NCBI GenBank assembly: GCA_030789695.1
Contig: CM061132.1
Span: 151,908,597 to 151,972,596 of the forward strand
Direction of reading: 5' to 3'
Length of the DNA stretch: 64,000 nucleotides
Origin: Scilla litardierei
Taxonomy: Eukaryota; Streptophyta; Magnoliopsida; Asparagales; Asparagaceae
The notes under the pieces were generated by a model. The model was not told the DNA's origin. It searched no databases and was given only the letters and a program-made list of their open reading frames with translations. The translations under genes were made by a program, and so were the position numbers. Every line of letters starts with the position of its first letter. The first letter of the stretch is position 1. Below, piece by piece: positions 53,646 to 63,960 of this stretch.

Positions 53646-54721
53646 TTGGATGACAAGGAGCCGGCTAATGAGGAGGAGTGCCCGAAAGAGCCAAAAGCCG
53701 GTGAAAATTCTGAAATTATGAAGCCACGTGAGGAGCGCAACTATATGCCACTGGTACCCTTCCCACAAAGGTTGGCAAGAGCAAAGATTGAGAAGTGGCT
53801 TGCCAAGTTTCTTGAGACGCCATTGTAGAGATCCCGTCTTATGCTAAATTCCTAAAAGACTTGATTTTGGGAAAGAAGCGAAAGGAGAAGATAATGCTCG
53901 TCGAGCAAGGTACATGGTTCACTCAGAAGGAGAAGGAGCCTACAAAGTTTTAAGATCCCGGAAGCTTCCGTATCCCTTGCACGCTTGGAGGAGTCCCGCT
54001 ACAAAAAGCTTTAGTAGATTTGGGAGCAAGCGTGAGCCTAATGACCCTAGCTATGTTTAAGAAATTGAATACAATGACCGACTTAAAGCCGACGGATATG
54101 AGAATACAACTTACGGTCGGTCGGGTCACTAGGCCGATGGGAATTGCGGAGAACATACCGCTCCAAGTACCGGGAGGAATTTGCTTGCCGTGCGACTTCG
54201 TGGTAATGGATATCAAGGAGGAGGGCGATACATCGCTATTTCTTAGACGCCCCTTCTTAGCCACTGCCGTCGTGATAGTTGACGTGAGAGAGGGCACCTT
54301 GTCTTTGAATGTCGAAAACATAGAGGTTGAGCTTCACATTCCAAAGGCAATGAAGCACATGCCTTGGCAAGAGGACGTCGATTACATGGACCTCCTCGAC
54401 GAGGTCATCGATGATGCTATGCCGTATGCTATCGGCCCCTTACACAATGATGGCTTCGAAGGAGGCCAATCTTCCAGAGATAGAGAAAAGTTGGAGGACC
54501 CGCCGGATCATTCTATGGTTGATGACAAGGACGACGCTGATGTCGCAAGAATTAGCGAGCTATGCAAGCTCTCCACGGCAAAGAATTTGAAGAAAGCTCC
54601 GCCGGACAAGAAATTTTCATCACCGACAAAGAAAAAGAACGCTAAAAGCTCAAGCTTGGGGGACTCACCCCCCACTATCATCCATGATGAGGGGGAGCCG
54701 AGGAACGCCAATGAACAATAA
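53646..54721 (+). pseudogene. Athila protease region of element C with acidic tail
   Basis: 53646-53828 encodes the linker MPLVPFPQRLARAKIEKWLAKFLE, followed by a frame break. Protease from about 53960, active site DLGASVSLM just before and at ATG 54020, flap-side PMGIAENIPLQVPGGICLP, and DTSLFLRRPFLAT. Instead of passing into RT, the frame continues with an acidic tail (MDLLDEVIDDAMPYAIG, DADVARISELCKLSTAKN, KKAPPDKKFSSPTKKK) and stops at 54721. Element D has the same tail, so loss of pol is a family trait. Confidence 0.85.
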
Positions 54722-55109
54722 CAATTAAATCCAAGTGGCCTTCCCAGCAAATTTGACGCGCGCATCTCACATGCGCCGAACATCGAGCATTAAAGGAATA
54801 TCTTAAGGGGTCGAGCTCAAGATCTTAAATGAGCACTTTTCGGGAGGAAACCCGACGGTTTTTATTTGAATATTTCTTTTTCATTTTTGTTTTAGATCTT
54901 TCTTAGTGTTTAGAGTCTAGAGTCGATAAAAATCCTGACAACGGGCTCTATTTTTCATGACAGGAGATGGAGAACGAGTAACCATTTGAATGGAGGATTA
55001 CCATGGCAAAAGGGAGCGCTCCAAGAACGCGCTCAGGCCTCAGGAGGAGGAAGGAACTGACGAGGAGACGAAAAACAGAAAGTGGAGCAAAAACAGAGAG
55101 TGGAGCTGA
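54722..55109 (+). other. element C spacer after protease
   Basis: Non-coding. CTGACAACGGGCTC and a purine-rich stretch (ACAGGAGATGGAGAACG, AGGAGGAGGAAGG) precede the palindrome array, similar in character to the sequence preceding the array in the LTR (TTTCAGGAGATATGGAGCG). Confidence 0.5.
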
Positions 55110-55458
55110 AAACAACAGGCCACTCGGCCGAGTGACTTAGTCGTTCGGCCGAGCAAAGACCCTACTCGACCGAGTAGGGTACTGATCAGAGAAGATCCTA
55201 AAATCTACTCTCTGTAATTTATATGCCACTCGGCCGAGTGACTTAATCACTCGCCCGAGGGAATCAGACACTTTCTTGCACTTTTTATGCTCTGAGTAGC
55301 CTTGCTACTCGGCCGAACGACCTTCATCTGCTCGATCGAGTCTTAAGATGTACTCGCCCGAGTCGCGAATTTTGTGGATTAATTTCGAAAATTTTTTAAA
55401 ACCGTGTCACCCGGCCGAGTGAACGCATCACTCGGCCGAGTGACCCATCCTTTATATA
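55110..55458 (+). promoter_or_regulatory. internal palindrome array plus TATA box ahead of ORF-1 (element C)
   Basis: About nine CTCGGCCGAG variants, the last two ACCCGGCCGAGT and ACTCGGCCGAGT, then TTTATATACC at 55451-55460 about 10 bp later. Same motif as the LTR U3. Interpreted as an internal promoter for ORF-1. Confidence 0.6.
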
Positions 55459-55952
55459 CCCAGCGCCCGCGGCTCGAATCCCTACACGCTAAAATTCCCA
55501 ATTCTCCCCAGAGCCTCTTTGCCTTCACCCTCGCCTCGCCCGAATCACAACCGCCTGCGGCCGAGCCATGCTGCCCCGCGACCGCCGCCGTCGGTCGCCG
55601 ACCACCCACCGCCGCTTGCTGCCGCCCCCCACTTCCGTACACCCCCAATTTCTCCCAAAAATCCTATTTTTCTCCATTTCTCCAATCAGTAAGCCCATTA
55701 ATCTCCAAAATCTAAATTAATCTTTATATATATCTATTATACCTGATCTTACCCCATACGTATTGATATTCATTGCTGAGTTGCAAATTTTTGTTTTTAG
55801 CTAGCTTGGGGGAGATTTAGGCGGATTTGGAGCTTCTAGGAGGAGGCGATTCTTCGCACGCTTCCATTGATTGCTCTCGCGTCGTGCTTAGGTATACTCG
55901 TTCCATATTTTCAGCACTTCGCATTTTTGGGTAGGCACTTTTCGCGGCTCAC
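55459..55952 (+). other. putative 5' untranslated region of ORF-1 (element C)
   Basis: Pyrimidine- and GC-rich leader-like stretch. It carries GCTAGCTTGGGGGAG (55801-55815), a repeated PPT-like motif in this family, and possible intron signals (TTGTTTTTAG near 55791-55800). Confidence 0.45.
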
Positions 55953-56849
55953 ATGCCCCCCGCACTAGGTCTCGCACGAGGGTGCCCGCTTCCAAGCGGA
56001 AGAGGTCCAGCAATCCTGGCTCCTCTTTCGCTAGAGCGGACTCCCCTCCACCTAGCCTGCCGTCACCCACACTTTCTCCTCCTACCGCACCTATACCACC
56101 ACCACCGGCACAGCCCGCCCCCCGTTCGACATGCTGGGGATTACGTTTAGAGATGACGTGTAGCGCGCCAGATTTGAGCGTATCTCACATCGCTCGATCG
56201 TACCCACTAGGTTCACACACATTGTAGACTTCGAGCGCCTAGGGGTATTCGAGGGGCTGCTCCAGTTGTATGACAACGTGGGGTGGCATGACTTTTTGTC
56301 GGTGTCGACGGATACCTATATCCGTCCGACACTAGAGGTCCTGAGTTCTATTGCTAGGACTCCCCAGGGTTTCTCTTTCCGATTGATGGATCGTGCGTGC
56401 GAGGTCACTCTCGACATGCTTCAAGCCTACTTTTATTAGCCCCCTGTCCCGGACCCAGACCGAGCCTATAGTCCCACGCACATTCCACCGCCGTCATTCG
56501 ACACACACGCTTTCTGGACACGTATCACGGGTTCCCCTCTCGACTTTGACCCTAGCCAGGCCAAGGCCTCCGCGATCCTCCACCCATGCCTCCGCATTGC
56601 ACAGCGCCTCATGGCGACCACTTTCTTAGCGAGGTATGAGCTGGTGACGACGTCGACACCGGATCTCTACATGCTCTACGCGATGACTCGATCACGGGCC
56701 TACGAGAGGGGTGGTAATGTTTTACTCCCCGCCATTGAGATTGATATAGCTAGCTGGTACTTAGACCTCATCATTATTTCTGTCGGTGCTAGGACGCCTA
56801 TCTGTTGCGGCGGTCTGATTACCCTCCTGGCTCCTTTGTACGGAGTAGA
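55953..56849 (+). pseudogene. ATHILA ORF-1-like gene of element C, truncated by element D
   Basis: Env-position protein of Athila elements; role not established. It starts at ATG 55953 (MPP) with a frameshift in a C run within the first codons. A Ser/Pro-rich N-terminal region follows (KRKRSSNPGSSFARADSPPP), another frameshift near 56125, then the conserved domain in one frame: RFERISHRSIVPTRF, FERLGVFEGLLQLYDNVGWH, YIRPTLEVLSSIA, FSFRLMDRACEVTL. A TAG lies at about 56437 in the same frame, then SFDTHAFWTRITGSPLDFDP, QRLMATTFLARYE, LYMLYAMTRSR and LITLLAPLYGV. The frame is interrupted by the LTR of element D at 56850. No transmembrane segment is evident in the visible part. Confidence 0.75.
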
Positions 56850-57251
56850 TGATCACACCGGAATGTAACCGAAGAGCACAGCCTAGTCAAAGACTTGGTC
56901 GACCCCGGATACACGCCCGGAGGGTGATTGTAGTCTTACCGCAAGCGCACGGTGTAGCGGCGAGCGGGTATCGAACACGAGGAGGGCAAATGACGGTGTC
57001 TTCTTCAACTCACCTGGCTATAAGAACAGTCGAGAAATATTCGCAATAAAGCGGTCACAATCATTCAATTGTATAAAGAAAATATCAAATTAATAAAGAC
57101 GCCTAGGGGTAGGGAATCCCCGCTACAAACCGTATCTCGTCATTGTGATTCGTAGGTTTTACAATTGTTAGACTTGAAATTCAGGTGAACTAGTTGCAAC
57201 TAAATGTAGAACCAAGCTCACGCTCTCGCGCTATTGCCGGTCTATAGCAAA

Positions 57252-57549
57252 CCTAGGGTTGGGTCCAATCTCTTGCAAACCCTAACCTAGGCAAGCTAGC
57301 ATGAAGACCAACATCATCGTTCAATCGTATCTCGAGCCCACTCTCGTGCAAACTCGAGCTACGACCTAGGTTGGGATAGTTCCTACCCGTCCAATCTCTT
57401 GCAAACGGGTATTGGTATAGAATTGCAATTGAAAACCCTAGTTTCGGTCCAATCTCTTGCAAACCGATTCCAGAGAAACCCAATTGTAACCCAATTCAAA
57501 TTTCTAGGACTTCCTATCGAGTTGGGATCCAATCTCTTGCAAATCCCAA
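57252..57549 (-). promoter_or_regulatory. five stem-loops sharing one loop sequence (element D LTR)
   Basis: In minus-strand order: 57522-57549 (stem TTGGGAT/ATCCCAA, written on plus), 57444-57467 (TCGGT/ACCGA), 57384-57411 (TACCCGT/ACGGGTA), 57325-57364 (TCGTATCTCGAG/CTCGAGCTACGA) and 57252-57291 (CCTAGG plus GGGT arms). The loop is the complement of TTGCAAGAGATTGG. Stems correspond one to one with those of element C but with paired changes. Confidence 0.8.
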
Positions 57550-58029
57550 TCGGTATGAATCCCTAGCTATTCGTATTAAATCAATCCCAAACTAACCCTA
57601 GTCAATTCTAGCAAGTATTTCACCAATTCATCACAAATTAGAAATAGGGTTCGTAGGGTTCATCCCCACGCCCTAAGACGATAAAACTACTCACTATTCA
57701 TAATGCAAATCATCAGAAATTCAATAATAAAAACAATAGAATTCATTGCAATAGACAATATATCAATAAAAATGAGGTTTTTGATAGAAAGAGAGACAAA
57801 CCAATGAAGTTTCAATAGCATCCAACAAAATAACACTTTTATCTCTCTCCCAAAAGCTAAATCTAATCTCCTAAAAAGTAATCTAAAAAAGGCTGCAAAA
57901 AGTTCTGAAAAGCTCTCCAAACTAGGTTAAAACTGGGATTAAATACCCCCCAAAATCACCCAAAAAACTGTGACAGAATTGCCCCTGCGCAGCCTGAAAA
58001 TCGCAATTTACGCTACAGGTAGCGCGGCT

Positions 58030-58400
58030 CACTCGGCCGAGTGACAAATGTCGCTCGGCCGAGTGACAGACCCTGACGGATTCCAGTAACTTCGGACTTT
58101 TGGGGGTCGTCTCCTCGGGCGTCACTCAGCCGAGTGACTTTATCTACTCGGCCGATGTGATTTCTTCGTTCGGCCGAGTCGGAACTCGGGAGCTGACTGA
58201 CGGATTACAGTAAGTCTGGGATTTTTGCTTGCCGTCGTCTTGATGCCACTCGGGCGAGTGGTGTCTCCATGCTCGGCCGAGTGGTATGGCGATGCTCGGC
58301 CGAGTGCACGCTGATATTCAATCTGTTGCGTGTCCGATCTGGCCGGCCGAGCGGACTGTCGATGGTCGGCCGAGTGACTCCTTCACTCGGCCGAGTGGCA
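58030..58400 (-). promoter_or_regulatory. CTCGGCCGAG palindrome array in LTR U3 (element D)
   Basis: About eleven variants, including perfect ACTCGGCCGAGT near 58030 and 58386. Lies about 85-460 bp upstream of the TATA-like box on the minus strand. Confidence 0.75.
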
Positions 58401-58692
58401 TGCTGAAAATGCCCAATCTTTGTATTTTTTCTTCCTCGTCGCTCCTACGACGTTCTTTCTTCTTCCACTCCTCTTCAATCGTAGAATTCCCCTCAAAAGA
58501 GTCACGGGTGACACTCCGGAGTGGGTGCATCTCAGAATCACTCCAAATCGCTCCAAATCTCCTGAAATTAGACAAAAACAAGAAATCGTGAAAAGCATCG
58601 CAATATTGTCGAATAATCGTGAAAAACGTGATATGGGCGATCTAAATAGCATGCAAACATGCAGAAAAAAGGTTTAAAATATGGAGTGATCA

Positions 58693-60650
58693 AAATCCCC
58701 CAAGCTTACCTCTTACTCGTCCTCGAGGAAGATGAGTAGAAAGCGAACCCGGTGGATAAAAATAAAGGAAACAATGGAGAAATGGAGAATGAAAAACAAA
58801 ATAGAAAACGAAGAAGGAAGCTGCTAGATCATTTTTCTCAGGACGTGGGTTTTGCTTACTCACATAGCACGCATCGAATATAAAACACATGTCAAAGACT
58901 TTTATCTCGATATCATAGTATAATGGTGTATTTGAAATAGAAAACCTAAGAATATTAATATAGCATGAAAAATGGAATAATTCTAGAATTAACATCGTCT
59001 GAAGCATCTAAAGCTTTATAAAAAATCGTAGATGACACACTTTTCAATTGAATGCTTTCTATAAGGAGTATAAGAGATATCACACAATAGAGTAGTAAGA
59101 ATAGAAAAGCGTGGTTTTCATGAAATGAATGCTAAGCGTAGATTTCTGGATTTCGTGAAACTTTTAGGAATCTTACCGAGTATAGAATATTACTTAGCCT
59201 AGGTTGTCATGCACCGTCAAGTAGTCACTCTCTCACACTTCATTGGATTCTCTCCCCCAAGCTTATCCATAAGCGTGGTGACAAAAACAAAACAATATTT
59301 ACATTCCCCATTTTTTGAAGCTCCAAAAGTAAAAGAAATAAAAATAAAAGCAGAAAGAGGGATGAAAGAGAGAAAGGGTATTAGATGGGATCGTTTTCGA
59401 ACTTCATTTCTCTTTTCTTTTCTTTTTCTCAAATCTTTTTCTTTTTCTTTTCTCTTTTTTTTTCTTTTTCTCATTTAACATATATACACAAAATCACAAA
59501 TGATTCCAAATCAAAAGAGAAGGATATACAAGTATTTTTTTCTTTCTTTTTGGTTTTGGAGAATTTGGAGCATAGGATATAATAACGGGGGATGCCAATA
59601 ATAGAATTGCTAAGGGGAGATTCACCGATGAATTTAAAATAGAGAAATAATGTTCAAGATATGTGGAGAAAGAAATAAATGTATCTCTCGGTTCACTCTA
59701 TAGGACGTGCATGATAACTTCAGCAGGGTAATTTAATCTACTCAGTTTGATCTCAAAAAGTAAACTAGTCCAGATTTATCAATGCTAGCAAACATTCAAT
59801 CAACCTGAAGTGAAGCGTACAAATCATGCAATAAGAAGTGATATGAGAAAAGAAAGCAGTACTCCAGATATAAGCAATCAATGCGTGAATCTTGGTGTGT
59901 TTTCTACGATAGCATACATATGGATTATCAGACATCAGCTAATAATAGAATTTCATCCATTTTCATACGGAAAAAGAAGTGGGTTACTATTTCTAAATGC
60001 AAAGCAGCACATATCATATGATATCAGAAACAAAAGCTATGACATGACAAGATTAGTATGCATATAGAGAAAAGCTAACACCACGTCATCATCATCATAG
60101 AAAAATCATCTCTAGCAAAAGATGAAAGAAATAAAGATAAAAGAAAATAGAACTATTTACAATGCAGCACACAAGGAAAATAAGAAAAACGTGATGCATG
60201 GCAAAAAAAAATGAAAAGGTGATGAAAGATGGGTGCAAAAGCGGAGAAAACGTGAAAAAAAACTAAAAATAAAGGCGATAAAAGCAAAAAGTGTGAGGAC
60301 TCACTCCCCCAAGCTAAAGTGCACATTGTCCCCAATGTGCAAAGTGTGGCACACCGAGAGACGTGAAATGGGTGGGGGGGTGAGGATGCATGCATGATAA
60401 AAAAAGAAAGAAAAAAAATAAACTGAAAATATGATGCGGATGTGATGCATGCAAAGATCTGAGTGATGCAGATATGTGTCACCAAAAATACTCTCCCTCT
60501 CTCCCAAAAAAGATAGAAAATGATGTGATCAGAACAGGGACCAAAATAGTGAGGGGAGGAGTGTGGGGGCAAAATACTACAGGACCAGCAGAAAATGGGC
60601 AGCATAACGACAAAAAATAATAGCAATGGCATCAAGGGTGTGCCTAAGCT
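58693..60650 (-). other. element D 3' non-coding region
   Basis: About 2 kb without a supported frame between ORF-1 and the 3' LTR. PPT-like minus-strand AAGCTTGGGGGA at 58695-58708 (the true tract, next to the LTR), 59252-59264 and AGCTTGGGGGAG at 60305-60316. A long CTTTT-rich pyrimidine tract (59409-59475) is purine-rich on the element strand. Confidence 0.6.
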
Positions 60651-60660
60651 GGTGGTGCTA

Positions 60661-61494
60661 CACCATCACCGTCCTGTGGCGGAGGTGGAGGTGGGGGTGG
60701 TGGTGGGGGCGCAGGGCGTGGCTGCTGGCTGGGTGGCTATGGAGGTGGAGGCAGTCTCGCCAGTATCTGGGTCAGGCAAACCTCAATACTGGGAAGTAGC
60801 TCTAGGCGAGTCTGCATGGCGGTGACTGTGGCTGAGAGGGCCCTAAAATCGCCTCTGAGTCCACTCACTGTCCCCTCTAGAGCATGAATGCTCTGAAGTG
60901 TAGAGTCAGGGGAGGGTGGAGCAGGGGGACGCATAGGTCTAGGTTGTGAAGGACGGGGCTGCCGCACATGGGTGGTGTAGAGTATGGGGCCAACAGGAAA
61001 GTGCGGGAAGGGTGCTGTGCTCACTAGTGGATGCCCAGCCTCAGTGTGAGGCTGGGACGCAGGCAGGTACGAGGTGGAAGCAGCAGCAGTGGTGGTGGAC
61101 AAAATCGGCGACGAGGCAACAAGAGAGGTCAGTGACACAGAAGTGGGGACAGACGTCACGACACTCTCGGATAGGATAGCTGTGGTGGAGACAGAAGGGT
61201 CGGCCACTGGGGAGGAAGTGTAAGGACCAAAAGGTGACACCCCAGCGGACAGCAAGCTGGATAGGGACTGCACAACAGCAGGGAAGGAAGGCTCGCCGCT
61301 CTCTAGTATGGTGGGTGGACGCTCGGGAAGAAGTGAGGAAATAGGCTCAACCGAGATAGGCACAGCAGTGGTGGGGGTGGTGGGCTAGGTGGCGGGGAGT
61401 CCTCCCTAGCGTGAGAGGGACCAGGCTCATCGGTCTGCCTCCGCTTGGGGGCGGATCCCCGCGTGCGTGGTCTAGTACGGGGCGGCATATTTGC
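60661..61494 (-). pseudogene. shortened ORF-1 of element D
   Basis: Minus strand. N-terminal MPPRTRPRTRGSAPKRR with Ser/Pro-rich continuation (61488-61380), a frame change in the Pro run, then a low-complexity Ser/Thr/Pro region and a C-terminal helical part (LQSIHALEGTVSGLRGDFRALS, VTAMQTRLELLPSIEVC) ending LPPPP at 60737. The N-terminus matches ORF-1 of element C. The conserved central ATHILA domain of C is absent, so this copy has an internal deletion. Confidence 0.6.
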
Positions 61495-62019
61495 CGCAAG
61501 TGCTCACCCAACAAAAATAATATGCGGCATGCTAAATAATGGAACGAGTGTACCTGAACACGCCGCGAGAGCAATAGGTGATGCGTGCGAAGAAACGCCT
61601 CCGCCGCGAAGCTAAAAATGCGTCCAGAAGCTCCCCAAAGCTCCCCCAAGATAGCCTGCAAATAAAACAACGATATCAGCGAATAATATTCGAAATACAT
61701 GGGGGAGATGGGGTATAATAGATAGATAAACGAATTAATTTGATTTTTGGGCTCAACGGGTCTACGGATCGAGAGAAACAAGGAGAAAATAGGATTTTTG
61801 GGGCAAACCGAGTCTAAACGAGACAATGGAGGCTGGGGTAGACGGCGCCGACGAGGTGAAGCGGCGGGCTACCGGCGGCGGGGTGAGATTGGGCGGTCGC
61901 CAGTCGGAGGGAAGCGATTCGGGCGCGGGGTGCTAAGCAGCAGCTGAGGGGAGACGAAACAGCGGAGAGCTCGGGCGAAAATGGCGAAAATTTGGGTTTT
62001 CGAAAATCGCGCCCGTCTC
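61495..62019 (-). other. putative 5' untranslated region of ORF-1 (element D)
   Basis: Counterpart of 55459-55952 in element C, with a minus-strand CTTGGGGGAGCTTTGGGGAG (61631-61650). Confidence 0.45.
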
Positions 62020-62023
62020 TCAG

Positions 62024-62390
62024 TTTATATAAAAAATGTTACGACTCGGCCGAGTGACGATGTCACTCGGCCGAGTGTGTAAGCAAAAGAAATTTTGAAA
62101 ATCTCGTTCCCACTTACGACTCGGCCGAGTGGCTTTTGTTCCACTCGGCCGAAGGGAGAATCTCCGGTCGGCCAAGTGGCACAAGCTACTCGGCAATTCA
62201 CGCCCTAGGAGGGTATCCATTTCACTCGGCCGAGTGACTAAACGTACTCGGCTGAGTGGCAGTTAATACTGAAATGCATAAAAAAGACAGAGAGTTGGTT
62301 CCGCAGACTTCCCTGGTTGGTGTCCCACTCGGCCGAATGGGGTCCTTTGCTCGGCCGAGTCGCATATGATACTCGACCGAGCGGCATGCA
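62024..62390 (-). promoter_or_regulatory. internal palindrome array plus TATA box ahead of ORF-1 (element D)
   Basis: About eleven CTCGGCCGAG variants between 62040 and 62390. The TATA box (minus strand TTTTATATAAA, 62024-62034) follows the last palindrome by a few bases in the direction of ORF-1. Same order as in element C. Confidence 0.6.
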
Positions 62391-62617
62391 GTTTTCTGCT
62401 TCGGGGCTCCGTTTTCGCTCTACTCTCTGTTTTTCTTCCTCCAGTTGGTTTCTTCCTCTTCCTAAGCCTTGAGCGCATTTCTGGAGCGCTCTTTTTTGCC
62501 TCGGTCGTCCTCCATATGATAGGTCTCCTTTTCTCCTCTCCTGTCATAGAAATTAAGACCAGTTGTCACGATTTTTATGGGCAATTGACTCAAAACACTA
62601 ATAAAAGTCTAAAACCA

Positions 62618-63540
62618 AACTGAAGACCAAAATAAAAAGAATGCAAAAACCATCGGGTTGCCTCCCGACAAGCGCTCGTTTAAGGTCTTGAGCTCGACCC
62701 CTTTGGATTTTCAATCTAGCGCGGGATGTTGGGTGCATATGAGATGCACCCGTCGAATTTGCCGGGAAGACCGCTCGGATTTGGATCGTGGTGGTGCGTG
62801 TCCTTCCTTCATGAGCAATGTTGGGGGATGTCTCCCCCAAGCTTGAGCTTGTTCCGGTCCTTGACTTCGCCGGTGACACCGATCTTCGAATCGGTGGAGC
62901 TTTCTTCGGATTCTTCATTGTCGAGAGCTTGCAAAGCTCTCGTATTCTTGCGACATCAGCGTCGCCATCATCATTCACCGTGGAGCTATTGAGAGAGTCC
63001 TCCAATGTCTCTTCTTCGCTCAAATCTTGGCTTTCTTCAAAGCCGTCATCATGGAGTGCACCGATGGAATAGGGGATAGCTTCTTCAATGACCTCATCAA
63101 GGAGGTCCACATAATCTAACTCCTCATAATACGGTATGTGCTTCATAGCCTTTGGTATATGGAGCTCTACTTCAATGTTACCGACGTTCAAGGTAAGAGT
63201 CCCCTCCCACACATCGACGATTACACCGGCGGGTGGCGAGGAATGGGCGTCCAAGTATGAGCGATGTGTCACCCTCCTCCTTGATATCCATTATCATAAA
63301 ATCACAAGGCAAGCATATGCCTCCCGGAACTTGGAGTGGGATGTTCTCCGCGATCCCAACCGGCCTAGTGATCCGACCGTCTGCGAGTTGAATCCTCATG
63401 TCGGTTGGCTTTAAATCCGTGCCGGTATTCAACTTCCAGAACATGGTGAGAGGCATGAGGCTCACACTAGCGCCCAAATCAACCAATGCTTTTTGTAAGG
63501 GGATGCCTCCTAGTGTGCAAGGAATCCAGAAGCTCCCGGG
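62618..63540 (-). pseudogene. Athila protease region of element D with acidic tail
   Basis: Minus strand. The protease frame (63486-63178) contains DLGASVSLMPL, PVGIAENIPLQVPGGICLPC and DTSLILGRPFLAT, then a frame change near 63235. The acidic tail continues from 63272 (DVWEGTLTLNVGNIEVELHI, YVDLLDEVIEEAIPYSIG, DADVARIRELCKLSTMKN) to a stop near 62600. No RT follows. Close to the element C protease in sequence and layout. Confidence 0.85.
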
Positions 63541-63588
63541 ATCTTTAAATTTGGCGGGCTCCTTTTCCTTCCTAGTGAACCAAGTTCC

Positions 63589-63960
63589 TTATTCCGCGAG
63601 CATGATCTTCTCTTTCCTTTTCCTTCCCGTAATCAAGTCCTTTAAAAACTTTGCGTAGGATGGGATTTCCACTATGGCATCAAGAAAAGGGATATTGAGG
63701 CTCACCCCTCTCAAGTATTCGAGGAACTTGGCTAGCCTCTTCTCGATTTTGGCTCTAGCTAGCCGTTGAGGGAAAGGCACCGGTGACATGAATCGGCGCT
63801 CATCAATAGGTTCCTCCACTCTAGATTTTGCTCCTTCTTGCGGCTCCTTCTCTTTTTCCACCTCAATTGCCAGCTCGCTCTCTTCAAGAATTTCCACCAT
63901 GGGTTCTTCGACTTGGGTCATAACGGGAGTAGTATCCTTCCCGCCTCTTGTTGTAACCAC
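63589..63960 (-). CDS. gag-protease linker of element D, partial
   Basis: Minus strand frame TTRGGKDTTPVM, a Glu-rich stretch, then MSPVPFPQRLARAKIEKRLAKFLE, IPFLDAIVEIPSYAKFLKDLI and KRKEKIMLAE, ending at a stop at 63589, just short of the protease. The linker matches Athila gag C-termini. The upstream part of gag lies beyond the right edge. Confidence 0.75.
   Translation of the reverse strand: MVTTRGGKDTTPVMTQVEEPMVEILEESELAIEVEKEKEPQEGAKSRVEEPIDERRFMSPVPFPQRLARAKIEKRLAKFLEYLRGVSLNIPFLDAIVEIPSYAKFLKDLITGRKRKEKIMLAE

Larger units (their letters stand above)
50437..56849 (+). mobile_element. pol-less Athila element C, 5' portion
   Basis: Inserted in LTR copy 3. The 5' LTR is 50437-51974 with tRNA-Asp primer site at 51981-51998, followed by gag, protease, an internal palindrome-TATA module and an ATHILA ORF-1-like gene cut at 56850 by element D. 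No RT, RNase H or integrase between protease (ending 54721) and ORF-1. The rest should reappear beyond the right edge of the window. GTACC at 50432-50436 is the left half of its expected target duplication. Confidence 0.85.
56850..58692 (-). repeat. 3' LTR of Athila element D
   Basis: Minus strand TGATCACTCC...GGTGTGATCA, 1843 bp. U3 palindromes lie at 58030-58400 and the minus-strand TATA-like TATTTAAT at 57938-57945. The five stem-loops with common loop lie at 57252-57549. Confidence 0.88.

Noticed and set aside
55404..55715. 103-codon frame ahead of ORF-1
   Set aside because: Spans the last palindromes, the TATA box and the GC-rich leader; not conserved in element D.
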